Positions 27,401 through 35,253 of a stretch of DNA of 35,378 bases are shown piece by piece. The notes beneath the pieces were generated by a model. It was not told where the DNA came from. It did no database searches and worked only from the letters and a program-made list of their open reading frames with translations. Source of the stretch: Nitrospina sp. (GTDB lineage: Bacteria > Nitrospinota > Nitrospinia > Nitrospinales > JACRGP01); the NCBI GenBank assembly GCA_024648695.1, contig JACAVV010000043.1, positions 1 through 35,378 of the forward strand, in the 5' to 3' direction. Every line of letters starts with the position of its first letter. Position 1 is the first letter of the stretch. The position numbers and the translations under genes are program-made.

Positions 27401-29998
27401 GGTTATTGAGGCACCTTGTAAATCCAGATTACCACCCAACCCGAAAAGGTTAACATTTCCAGCATCTCCAGTATTGACTCCCCCAACCGACCTTGACGAT
27501 GTCGAAATAGAAGTTCCCTCTTGCAAAGATAAAAAGGAAGTTTGAATATCAATTGTTCCCCCGGTCCCTGTTCCTCTGGTTTCCGCAGTAATACTTGATT
27601 TTAGACCAAATATGGATTCTTCACCTGACAAAACAATTTCATTAGCTTTGATTTTAATATCATCAGCATCGCCGGGTCCAAAAGTAGTTGTGCTTAGACT
27701 TGCGGCATTATTTAATTCGAGATTAATTGCTTCAATTTCGAGGGAACCCCCGTTTCCGGTTCCTTGGCTTTCTGCAGTTATTTGAGAGCCTAACCCGGTA
27801 ATAAAGTTATTTCCCGTCAATAAAATTTCCCCAGCTTTTACATTCAAATCACCGGCATTACCTGTACCTGATGTAGTCGTACTGATGGTGGCTCCATCCT
27901 CTAAGGTAAGGCTTAAGGTCTCAATAACAATAGTTCCACCTTCTCCTGCTCCGGCGGTTTGTGTGCGAAGGGTTGAAGATCCAAATAAATTATTGGAACC
28001 GGACATGGAAATCTCGTTAGCTTTGATTTTGATATCGCCGGAATTTCCTAAGTTTTCTGAGCTTGCATCTATTAAAGCCCCATCATTAAGAATCAGACTA
28101 CTGGTTTCGATGTCAATTGTGCCGCCATTTCCAGATCCTTGCGTTAGGGCATTAAGAGAGGAGCCGATTCCTAAAAATCCTCCTACTCCTGATAGTGAGA
28201 TAAGATCTGCTTTAACCAGAAGATCACCGGCGTCACCAGAACCTAGGGTGCTGGTATTGATAGTAGCCGAATCTTCCAAATTTAGACTTTCGGTTTCAAT
28301 CGCAATGGTGCCACCTTTGCCAGTGGCCGAAGTTTTAGCATCTATAATTGCACCTAATCCAAATGAGCCAGTACCCGATAAGGATATTTCTTTAGCCATT
28401 ATTTTGATATCTCCGGCATTTCCTACTTCGGTACTAGTTCGAATTGCCCCACCATCTTCTAAGCTAAAATTTCCAGTTTCAATTTCAATGGTCCCACCTT
28501 CATTTAAACCTAAGTTCCTAGAATTTATTGAAGACGTAATACCAAGTGCATCGCTACCAGACAAGATAATTTCATTAGCCTGGATCTTAATATCCCCCCC
28601 ATTACCCAAAAAAGCAGTGCTGGTATCAATAAAGGATCCATCGTTTATTTTAAGGCTGTCTAATTTGAGATCAATGATTCCTCCGTTACCGGTACCAGTA
28701 CTTTGGGAAACAATGGAAGCACCCTGTCCATCGGATCTGGGACCAGACAATAAAACTTCACTAGCATTAATAAAAATGTTTCCGGCATTTCCGGTTGATA
28801 AGGTATTAGCGCTGATAAAAGCACCTTCTTCTAATTTAAGGCTAGTTGTATCAAGATTAATTTCCCCTCCATCACGAACTCCTCGGGTTAGAGATTTTAA
28901 AGAAGATGCAAAACCAAATTGATCACTGCCTGTCAAAACTATTTCTCCAGCTTTGATTATAATATTTCCACCATTACCAATATTTGTTGTGCTTGCATCT
29001 ATAAATGCTCCATTATCCAATCTAAGGCTATTTGTTTCGAGGTCTATGGTACCTCCATTTCCAGAACCCAAGGTTTGAGCGGCAATGGAAGATCCGCTTC
29101 CATCGAATCTAATACCGGACAAAGAAATATCATTGGCTTTAATTGTTAAATTACCTGCGTTACCATTATTTGTTGTACTAGATGAAATAAAGGCACCCTT
29201 TTCCAAATTTAGAATGTTAGTCTCAATATCAATATTTCCACCATTACCTGAGCCACCGGCTGTAGATCCTATAAATGACATAAAGCCGAATTGATTTTGA
29301 CCAGACAAAATAATATTTTCTGCTTCAATCAAAATGTTTCCACCGGCTTGTTCTCCTAATGAAGAGGCCGAAATATTTCCCCCGTTTTCAAGAAATACTC
29401 CATTAGCTTTTAAAGAAATTCCATTGGGTAATCCTAAAGAACTTCCATTTAAAGTTATATTTGCGGAAGAAGGACCAAAGAAACCAAATTCCACTGGATT
29501 TGCTGAAGTAAGAATGGGAGGCGTAGAGGACGCATCCAACTGATTTCCGTCTTCAAATATCAGTGAGTCCGTTGCACCCACATTGAAAGAGCCATCGACA
29601 TTGACCTGGGCATTGGGACCAAAGAAGACGCCGTTGGAATTCAATAGCCAGAAATTGGCTCCGGTGATGGACGAGGAGTCGAGCAAGCCGTCGATGTTGG
29701 ATATGTTGGGTCCTGTTACACGGCTGATGACATTGTCTATGGGGCTGATTGCGGTGAAGGTCGCTGATTCGTTGGTCAGGATGTTGAATTCTTCGAAACT
29801 GTGGAACAGGTTGGACCCTGCGAGGGCACCCATATCTTCCGGAATAATATAGTTAGGGCCTGTCGGTTGAATTTCCACACCCGGTCCCACCGTCCCGTCA
29901 CGGATGATCTGGGCCTCGGATGAAACTGCGAAAAGAAAAAACAAAAAAGCTAAGGTTAATATTCTGGAAAATACCCAAACAAAATTATCTCTTTCCAT
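24452..29998 (-). CDS. Two-partner-secretion exoprotein (TpsA) with C-terminal TPR and CHAT protease domains
   Basis: A 1848-residue protein with these parts in order: signal peptide (1 to about 29); TPS haemagglutinin secretion domain (about 30-200) with VISRVTGPNISNIDG and the NPNG-type motif LLNSNGVFFGPNAQ; ten beta-helix repeats of about 62 residues (219 to about 845); degenerate beta-helix to about 1040; an SC-containing passenger-end segment like those in cyanobacterial TpsA proteins; TPR helices (about 1100-1500); and a CHAT caspase-like domain (about 1520-1848). The CHAT dyad is H1714 in HIASHGSF and C1760 in LSACQTAAGD, followed by GARSVMGSLWSV. tpsB ends 14 bases upstream. It should cross the outer membrane through TpsB and present or release a cysteine protease. 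Substrate and activation are unknown. A purine-rich site precedes ATG 29998. Confidence 0.88.
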   Translation of the reverse strand: MERDNFVWVFSRILTLAFLFFLFAVSSEAQIIRDGTVGPGVEIQPTGPNYIIPEDMGALAGSNLFHSFEEFNILTNESATFTAISPIDNVISRVTGPNISNIDGLLDSSSITGANFWLLNSNGVFFGPNAQVNVDGSFNVGATDSLIFEDGNQLDASSTPPILTSANPVEFGFFGPSSANITLNGSSLGLPNGISLKANGVFLENGGNISASSLGEQAGGNILIEAENIILSGQNQFGFMSFIGSTAGGSGNGGNIDIETNILNLEKGAFISSSTTNNGNAGNLTIKANDISLSGIRFDGSGSSIAAQTLGSGNGGTIDLETNSLRLDNGAFIDASTTNIGNGGNIIIKAGEIVLTGSDQFGFASSLKSLTRGVRDGGEINLDTTSLKLEEGAFISANTLSTGNAGNIFINASEVLLSGPRSDGQGASIVSQSTGTGNGGIIDLKLDSLKINDGSFIDTSTAFLGNGGDIKIQANEIILSGSDALGITSSINSRNLGLNEGGTIEIETGNFSLEDGGAIRTSTEVGNAGDIKIMAKEISLSGTGSFGLGAIIDAKTSATGKGGTIAIETESLNLEDSATINTSTLGSGDAGDLLVKADLISLSGVGGFLGIGSSLNALTQGSGNGGTIDIETSSLILNDGALIDASSENLGNSGDIKIKANEISMSGSNNLFGSSTLRTQTAGAGEGGTIVIETLSLTLEDGATISTTTSGTGNAGDLNVKAGEILLTGNNFITGLGSQITAESQGTGNGGSLEIEAINLELNNAASLSTTTFGPGDADDIKIKANEIVLSGEESIFGLKSSITAETRGTGTGGTIDIQTSFLSLQEGTSISTSSRSVGGVNTGDAGNVNLFGLGGNLDLQGASITTNSDSQGNVGTISITNFSRLNLEDSEISSSSTSLISPAEAGSITVGPGSEILLTRSEIKTESANSFGGTIDLSSGSFIHLKDSQISTNVGAGVGNGGDINLDSNVVSLDNSTISANAIGGNGGDINITTDFLLSNPDSIIQSTSQTGIDGQINVTSPESNTVQGTVALKTAYIDPSQRLRQSCSLKSAGNIGGGLKVAKTRGIPASPEEMLMVYSPEIDIPKTRSGQVELVDIPADKQKFKPFEVASIETAKGLQAFREGDFDQAEENLAQASMLLAQRGNLEQRHSTLRQLAHTQQALGKYSESLETLGLAFQIAEQVGDEEQMASLMVAIGNANLALGNGEEAKAMLTRGMKIATGTSNYDLETASLNSMGNYYVQSGIYQEAMLHYHKSAEVARKSGQKINFAKAVSNEARAALATGSTEQVLQRLDAARQWTLQLDDQIDKAYILIHLAKSYEQLAQTSSKFTKGGYVGAYKSLAKAIEVTESLQEFRARSYALGNLGKLYEDRNRYEEALYLTRQALRSAEQEEAPEMIYLWRWQEGRVLWAMGEKENSLHSYRAAVNILNETRQESLARYGSPRHYFNQSISPVYLDLVNALLQASEASVDPTTINAFLLEARSTVEQLKAAELRAYFKDECVAEYEAHKVSLDKVAKDAAVIYPILLPDRLELLVHLPSGLHRYSVPAGAEETTQAIQRFRSLLEDPGTDEYLELSQKLYDALIRPYSKELAKSGVHTLVFLPHEALNSIPFSALHDGEQFIVQKYAVAVTPSLSLIDPKPLERSKMKLLLAGLSESVQGYPELAAVPQELASIQKLYGGSVLMDQNFTLERFEEELTNDRSLSLVHIASHGSFTGNGFGNFLLAFDGKMSINRLKKSIGKTKFRETPVELLVLSACQTAAGDDQAAFGLAGSAIQAGARSVMGSLWSVSDLGTAQLVEEFYRQLKDPENSKAEALRLAQNKLLAQKEFQHPYFWSPFLMINNWL
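27461..29344 (-). repeat. Ten tandem repeats of about 186 bp encoding TpsA beta-helix coils
   Basis: Each unit encodes about 62 residues with the pattern GDIKIKANEI-LSG...S-I-A-T-G-GNGGTIDIET-SL-L-DGA-I-TST--GNA. The ten units are diverged but aligned in phase, and an eleventh (after residue 845) is degenerate. They extend the stalk of the exoprotein. The low-complexity Gly/Asn/Thr coding also creates long meaningless frames on the opposite strand. Confidence 0.85.
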
Positions 29999-30012
29999 GG
30001 CCTTGCTCTCTT

Positions 30013-31731
30013 TTAAAAAACAATGAATGTACCGCTGAAATGAATGCCGTCGTCCTGGGTGTCTCGGTCAGAGGCTTCGATGACTTCTCGGAACTGGTGT
30101 CCCCAATAGACTTCCATTTGCAGTCTTTTATTAAATCCCATACGTACCCCCACTCCGGCACTCAAAAGGGTGTCTTGCCCAGGTGAGAGTTCATCCCTAT
30201 TGTTCCAGGAGTAACCTGCGTCGGAGAAGACCCCAAATTCAATATAGGACCCTCGCTGAATATCCCGCCACACGGGCATACGGATTTCGATTGATCCGGA
30301 GGACCCGTTATCATCGACTAATTGGTTTTCACGGTATCCGCGCACCGAGGCGTGACCACCAACGGGGAATTGTTCCAGACCAAGCATCGGGGAGTCGGTC
30401 ATTTGCGCGTCGCCTCGTACCACCACTTGCAGATTACTCCAGGGAAAGCGTCGGGCGTACTGAATTTGTCCCAGCCAGGAAAAATATTGTCCATCGGGTG
30501 TTTCTCCGCCGTTGACTGTTGCTCCCAGGGCGTCCAGCCCCACACTCATTGTAGAGCGTGCTGAAAAAACCTGATTACGGCCGCGATAAACAAAATCCTG
30601 TCCGAAGCGGATCGCCATGATTTGTGACACCCCGTCGTCCGGTCCTTCGGCGAAACTGAAGGGGTCGCCGAAAATGAAGGAGTCGGTGCGCTTGTGCTCC
30701 CCGGTTACGAACACGGAGAAACTGCTATTGGGTGAGCGATACAGGGGTTGTGTGAGGGTGCCGCCTATGGTGACAGAATTGCTCTCGATATTTAACGCAT
30801 TGAACGGTTCCTCCAGAATCTCTGCCCAGTTTTCCCGGTAGTGAAACTTGAAGGTGGTGTCATAAGAGTTGAGGGGAATACCATACGAGGCATCGATGCT
30901 TTCGAATCCTTCACTCTTTTGCAGGGTGGCGCTGACCCGGTCGCCTAAACCCAAAAGATTGGCGTGGGAAAAAATAAAATGACCACGCACGTTTCCGACG
31001 GTTGGAACCTGGTGGTTGCTGATTCCCATTTCGAAACGATAGGGTTTGGATTCCTTTACGTTGACAGAAAGTCGTGATCCTCCTCTCGTTTCAGTAGGTC
31101 TCAATTGAGCTTCGATCCTTCGGACCCGATCGTCTAGCTGGAGGAGTTGTAGTCTGCGTTCCAGTTGCAGGATATTCAAGGGGCCATCGGAGTCGCGCCT
31201 TAATCGTTTTCGAAAGTAATTGGTCCGAAAGCGCCCGTCAGTTTGCACTTCCAGATCGGTCAAGTTTCCTTCAATGATTTGGTAGGTAAATATTCCATTT
31301 TTAATGTCCTGGTCCGGAATAACAGCTCCGGAATTGATATAGCCCTTATTCAGGTAAGCAAGAGTGAGTTGGTCGCGCAGTTTTTCCAGATCACTCAGGT
31401 AGACATTTTTGTTTGTATAGGGAGCTGTGATTTGGGCAATTTCTTCGTTGGAAATAACGGTGTTGCCCCGAACGCGGATCGTTTGAATGAATATCTGCGC
31501 ACCGCCTCTCAGGCCCTGGGTGTCTTTACCCTTGGGAATGGGTATTTCCGGTAGGACCCGCTCTGGTGGTGCCGATTCAAATTGCGGGAGTTCGGGACGG
31601 ATATCCCCCGGGCGGTCAAACGGTTGGAATTGCGCCCAGGCAACAGGGGAATAGGAGTTAATGCCCAGGATTATTGCCGAAGCATATATAAAACAAATCC
31701 ATATTTTCAGAGGAACAACAGGATCTTCCAT
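30013..31731 (-). CDS. TpsB outer-membrane transporter (ShlB/FhaC/HecB family)
   Basis: About 572 residues: signal peptide (cleavage near AWAQ); a Pro-rich stretch; a POTRA region (IFIQTIRVRGNTVISNEEI, then AYLNKGYINSGAVIPDQDIKNG and IIEG); a second POTRA-like part (RIEAQLRPTETRGGSRLSVNV); and a 16-strand barrel with VRGYRENQ near the conserved inner motif. It ends in FSGTFIVF with the terminal Phe typical of outer-membrane barrels. It exports the TpsA partner encoded 14 bases downstream. ATG 31731 is the likely start: GGTGAGG lies just ahead, while the frame's first codon at 31743 is GTG inside that site. Confidence 0.93.
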   Translation of the reverse strand: MEDPVVPLKIWICFIYASAIILGINSYSPVAWAQFQPFDRPGDIRPELPQFESAPPERVLPEIPIPKGKDTQGLRGGAQIFIQTIRVRGNTVISNEEIAQITAPYTNKNVYLSDLEKLRDQLTLAYLNKGYINSGAVIPDQDIKNGIFTYQIIEGNLTDLEVQTDGRFRTNYFRKRLRRDSDGPLNILQLERRLQLLQLDDRVRRIEAQLRPTETRGGSRLSVNVKESKPYRFEMGISNHQVPTVGNVRGHFIFSHANLLGLGDRVSATLQKSEGFESIDASYGIPLNSYDTTFKFHYRENWAEILEEPFNALNIESNSVTIGGTLTQPLYRSPNSSFSVFVTGEHKRTDSFIFGDPFSFAEGPDDGVSQIMAIRFGQDFVYRGRNQVFSARSTMSVGLDALGATVNGGETPDGQYFSWLGQIQYARRFPWSNLQVVVRGDAQMTDSPMLGLEQFPVGGHASVRGYRENQLVDDNGSSGSIEIRMPVWRDIQRGSYIEFGVFSDAGYSWNNRDELSPGQDTLLSAGVGVRMGFNKRLQMEVYWGHQFREVIEASDRDTQDDGIHFSGTFIVF

Positions 31732-32271
31732 TGACCTCACCAATAGCAGGATTATTTAAAAAAGTTTTTATACAGAGTTTTCGCCAAAAGTGTCCCATTT
31801 TTAGCCCAATGGGTCAATATAAAAACTCTTTTTGATTAAGGTGAAAGGTCACGGTCAATTGACACCGCTAAAGTTTGGTGAGGTTAAAGCTGTTGAATCA
31901 TGTCCATCGCCAATGAATTCCATTGCAAGCCTGTGGCTGTGGCTTGTATCAAGACAGAATCCCAAGGATTCAATTTAGTGATGTCCGGATAACTGTGGCC
32001 GTGCGACGAAGTTAACCCGTACAGATCGTATGGATTCGTCCCCGACGCTTATCTTATTTGTAATTGAGGATTTTGATCAAATATGTTTTTAACCCGAAAC
32101 GCAGGTTTTTTTGTTATTTGACAGGAAGGAGTTTTGTAAGGAGAGAACTTTATTGAAGGGGTTTGATCGTATTTGTTTAGTGAGATTAGGTTTTATACAA
32201 ACAAAACCCCATTCGCCTCCGGGTTAAAGGAAAGGCCGTTTAAGGCAAATAAAAGGGGGTGGGAGAAAGTA
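31732..32271. other. Intergenic region upstream of tpsB
   Basis: About 540 bases with no convincing gene. Next to tpsB there are nested inverted repeats: GTTTTTATA (31764-31772) with TATAAAAAC (31818-31826), enclosing CCCATT (31794-31799) with AATGGG (31808-31813). A 10-bp perfect palindrome GTCAATTGAC lies at 31854-31863. The rest (31870-32271) holds only short frames (27 codons at 31900) and T-rich or purine runs. No known riboswitch was recognised. Confidence 0.5.
31764..31826 (-). promoter_or_regulatory. Nested inverted repeats in the tpsB leader
   Basis: A 9-bp perfect inverted repeat (31764-31772 and 31818-31826) surrounds a 6-bp perfect one (31794-31799 and 31808-31813), 33 to 95 bases before the tpsB start. 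In the transcript these could fold into an extended hairpin controlling leader stability or translation; as DNA they could be an operator. The outer arms are AT-only apart from one G/C pair, so chance is possible. Confidence 0.35.
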
Positions 32272-35100
32272 TTAAACGATACAAACAGAAAGGACCTGTT
32301 TTAGATCACAATCGCCTTTAAAGACTTTGTAGATTCCATCTTGTTTCAGGGTGGTCATTCCATCCTCTATGGCTTGAGCACGAAGATCTTCTACCAATGA
32401 ATTTTTCATGATCAGGCGTTTCATGTCTGGAGTCCCTTCCAGCAACTCATGCAATCCGGTTCGTCCTGCATAACCTGTGTTATTACAATCTTCACAACCT
32501 ACAGGTTTAAACAGTTTCAGATCGTCTGTAAACTGGATTCCCAGTTTAGGAAAGGTTTCTTCTCCGTACTCTTTTACCAAAATCTGAAATTCTTCCTTGG
32601 TGGGATGGTATTCCGTCTTACATTTTTTACAAAGAGTCCGGACCAAACGCTGGGCGACAATCAATAACATAGCATCCGCGAAATTCAAGGGATTCATTCC
32701 CATATCAAGCAATCGGGTGATGGTTTCAGGTGCCGAGTTGGTATGGAGTGTACTGAATACCATGTGACCGGTCAGTGACGCTTCCAGTCCAATAGAACAG
32801 GTTTCTGAGTCACGCATTTCACCCACCATAATGACATCTGGATCGCCACGTAAAAAAGATCTCATGGCTCGGGCAAAGTCGAGGCCGATTTTGTTCAGCA
32901 TTTGTACCTGCCTCAATCCTTTTTGTGTGATTTCCACAGGGTCTTCTGCGGTCCAGATTTTGCGTTCGGGATTGTTGATGTATCCCAAACAGGAATGCAG
33001 GGTAGTCGTTTTACCGGAACCGGTTGGCCCCACAACCAAAACGAGGCCGTAGGGTTTTTGAATCATCTCCTTACACAACCCTAGATTACGGGTGGAAAAA
33101 TTCATTTTATCCAGAGGGATGGGTTTACTGGCGGCAAGGATACGAAGCACCGCATCTTCATTTCCGCCAACGGTAGGACAGGTGGCAACACGATACTCGA
33201 TCTCTCTTTTGCCATACTTCATTTTGATCTTTCCGTCCTGGGGTAAACGCCGCTCTGCAATATCCAGTTTGGACATGATCTTGATTCTGGAAATGACAGC
33301 CTGCTTGTAAATTGCAGGAATTTCTTCATAGATTCGACAGGCCCCGTCTTTGCGATAACGTACGGTAATGTTGTCTTTACCTAGACCGGGTTCAATATGA
33401 ATATCCGAAACACCTTCATCATAGGCATCAGTTAAAACCTTATTGACCAATTTAACAATGGTGCTATCGGTTTCACTGATGGCGCTGACTTCATCGTCTT
33501 CAGCTTGAGGTAGATCGACCTCTTCCTTGCTTTCTTTTTCATGGCGAAGGGCATCCAAAAGTGAAGACATTTCCTCTGACTTGAACTCTTCGCCTCCCAT
33601 ATCCAGATCGCCACCCATCGCGGTATTCAGGAAGTCCAGAATGTCGACCTTCAATCCAATCTTGAATTCGGTTTTCTTTCTGGGAAAAATCAGCTTGATA
33701 TTCTGAATCTTGTCCTGGTTTGTGGGATCGTTGATCAGAATATGGACGGTATCTTCCTCCATATTCAAAGGAATCCAGAAATTTTTGAGCAGGAAGTTCT
33801 TGTTCAGCCCGGCAAGAATTTGCTGGGGAAGAATCACCGAATCACTGTAGCCGACATAAGGAAGATTATAAAATTGTTCCAGAGATTTCCCTATATCAGC
33901 TCGTTTTACACCAAGGTCTTTCAGCAAGATGGTTTCGATATCCGCTTGAGTCTTTCGGGCTTTGGCTATAGCTTTGGTCAATTCTTCTTCGGTAATGATT
34001 CCATTGTTAATCAAATAACTGAATTTGGTGGGTTTTTGCTGGACAAATTTTGCCTGGTTACTCAGAGCCAAAGCAAGGGTTTCCCCAATGATCTGGGAAT
34101 TTTTTTCATCCAACTGACTAAAAGGTCCATCACCTTTTTTGTTTATAAGCTGAAGCACCCCCATTAATTTGTTGGCATGGATTAACGGACTCACCAGCAT
34201 GGTCTTTGTCGAAATCCCGGCTTTTTTATCCCAGGAACTGTCGAACACCAATTGTGGATGATATTCTTTCAATTCAGCCTGGTCGTTGGCATCGAGAATA
34301 TTGACCATTCTTTGTTCCATAGCCACACAACCGGCGATACTCTTTGTTGAAATGGGCACTCGAATTTCATTAATAGCATTGCCTGTTTTTACTTTGGAAT
34401 ATATTTCGTTTTTTGCAATATCAACAGCATATATGGTAATGAGGGATGCATCGAACAGATCCATAATGGAATCTTTTAATTCCAAAAGGATTTCATCCAC
34501 ATTTTTTGCCGCATGAATGGCGTGGGCAATGGTATGAATTTCTTTTTCTTTAGGAGTGCCTTCTTCCCCAGGACGGGATTCCTCCAGTTTGGCCAATGCG
34601 AGACCGACTACGGGAGAAATTTCGCGTGCGGTTTTCAGGTTTTCATCGGAAAAACTGTTGTCCCCCTGCTTGTTTAGTATTTCCATAACTCCCACAAGTT
34701 TTTTATTAAAGGGGAGCGGAATGAACATGGCCGAACGCGTATTAAAAGAGGTTTGGCCGTCGCGTGAGGATCCTGGGTTTAGTTTGGGATGATACGATGA
34801 AATTTCCGCCTGAGATTGCACATCTTTTATGTTGAGGGCCTTGCCACTTGCGGAAACATAACCGGGAAGCGATTTAGGAGAAATTTCAACTCGAATTTCT
34901 TTGACATCGTCTGATATGAAGTTCCTTGAGAACAGTTGTTTGTTAGCCCGGTCCAGGGCCAACAGGGTGACTGCTTCACAATCGAATAAAGCTTTTAAAT
35001 CTTCAATAAGTGGCGAAATGATTCCATTGACATTCTCGCCAGACTGAAGTTTTGCCCCGATGGTCCTGATATTGGATAATGCGCTTTGAGTGGATGGCAT
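32272..35100 (-). CDS. PilB/GspE-type pilus assembly ATPase with two N-terminal GAF domains
   Basis: A 942-residue protein. It has GAF1 (about 10-170), GAF2 (about 185-348), an MshEN/GspE N-terminal-like domain (about 358-500), an acidic linker and a secretion ATPase (about 540-940). Walker A is GPTGSGKTTT (691-700), the Walker B region is DVIMVGEMRDSET, and the His box is STLHTNSA. A four-Cys zinc site follows (CKKC and CEDC). GAF2 carries N320-K321-x5-F327-x3-D331-E332, matching the NKXnFX3DE pattern of cyclic-nucleotide-binding GAF domains; GAF1 has a shortened version. The MshEN part lacks the usual RLG motifs. It would power type IV pilus extension or type II secretion. No pilC or pilT lies in the window. 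Confidence 0.9.
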   Translation of the reverse strand: MPSTQSALSNIRTIGAKLQSGENVNGIISPLIEDLKALFDCEAVTLLALDRANKQLFSRNFISDDVKEIRVEISPKSLPGYVSASGKALNIKDVQSQAEISSYHPKLNPGSSRDGQTSFNTRSAMFIPLPFNKKLVGVMEILNKQGDNSFSDENLKTAREISPVVGLALAKLEESRPGEEGTPKEKEIHTIAHAIHAAKNVDEILLELKDSIMDLFDASLITIYAVDIAKNEIYSKVKTGNAINEIRVPISTKSIAGCVAMEQRMVNILDANDQAELKEYHPQLVFDSSWDKKAGISTKTMLVSPLIHANKLMGVLQLINKKGDGPFSQLDEKNSQIIGETLALALSNQAKFVQQKPTKFSYLINNGIITEEELTKAIAKARKTQADIETILLKDLGVKRADIGKSLEQFYNLPYVGYSDSVILPQQILAGLNKNFLLKNFWIPLNMEEDTVHILINDPTNQDKIQNIKLIFPRKKTEFKIGLKVDILDFLNTAMGGDLDMGGEEFKSEEMSSLLDALRHEKESKEEVDLPQAEDDEVSAISETDSTIVKLVNKVLTDAYDEGVSDIHIEPGLGKDNITVRYRKDGACRIYEEIPAIYKQAVISRIKIMSKLDIAERRLPQDGKIKMKYGKREIEYRVATCPTVGGNEDAVLRILAASKPIPLDKMNFSTRNLGLCKEMIQKPYGLVLVVGPTGSGKTTTLHSCLGYINNPERKIWTAEDPVEITQKGLRQVQMLNKIGLDFARAMRSFLRGDPDVIMVGEMRDSETCSIGLEASLTGHMVFSTLHTNSAPETITRLLDMGMNPLNFADAMLLIVAQRLVRTLCKKCKTEYHPTKEEFQILVKEYGEETFPKLGIQFTDDLKLFKPVGCEDCNNTGYAGRTGLHELLEGTPDMKRLIMKNSLVEDLRAQAIEDGMTTLKQDGIYKVFKGDCDLKQVLSVCIV

Positions 35101-35212
35101 ATATGCTTTTCTATTAGACGTTTACTGTTTGAAAAAAGCGTTTTTTAGTTCTCGCAACCTTTGGACCAAAGATCACCAAAAAGAAGCTCAACTTTAGTAT
35201 AAACCATTAAAT

Positions 35213-35241
35213 AACATACTCTTTTTACCATTTTGAATCAA
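35213..35241 (-). promoter_or_regulatory. Possible promoter for the GAF-PilB gene
   Basis: On the minus strand TTGATT (35236-35241) and TATGTT (35213-35218) are separated by 17 bases, giving a leader of about 105 bases before ATG 35100. Each hexamer matches consensus at four of six positions, and the area is AT-rich, so this is tentative. Confidence 0.3.
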
Positions 35242-35253
35242 TATCTTTTTGCA

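Noticed and set aside
27885-28922. 345-codon plus-strand frame opposite tpsA
   Set aside because: It is the complement of the Gly/Asn-rich beta-helix repeats, giving a Pro/Ser-rich repetitive product; the minus-strand protein has clear domains.
24452-29998. Tandem repeats as a CRISPR array
   Set aside because: The repeats are about 186 bp, diverged and in coding phase; they are protein repeats. No short-repeat and spacer pattern exists elsewhere in the window.
31870-32271. Possible riboswitch or small gene upstream of tpsB
   Set aside because: No GEMM or other known riboswitch core was recognised, and the longest plausible frame is 27 codons with poor start spacing.
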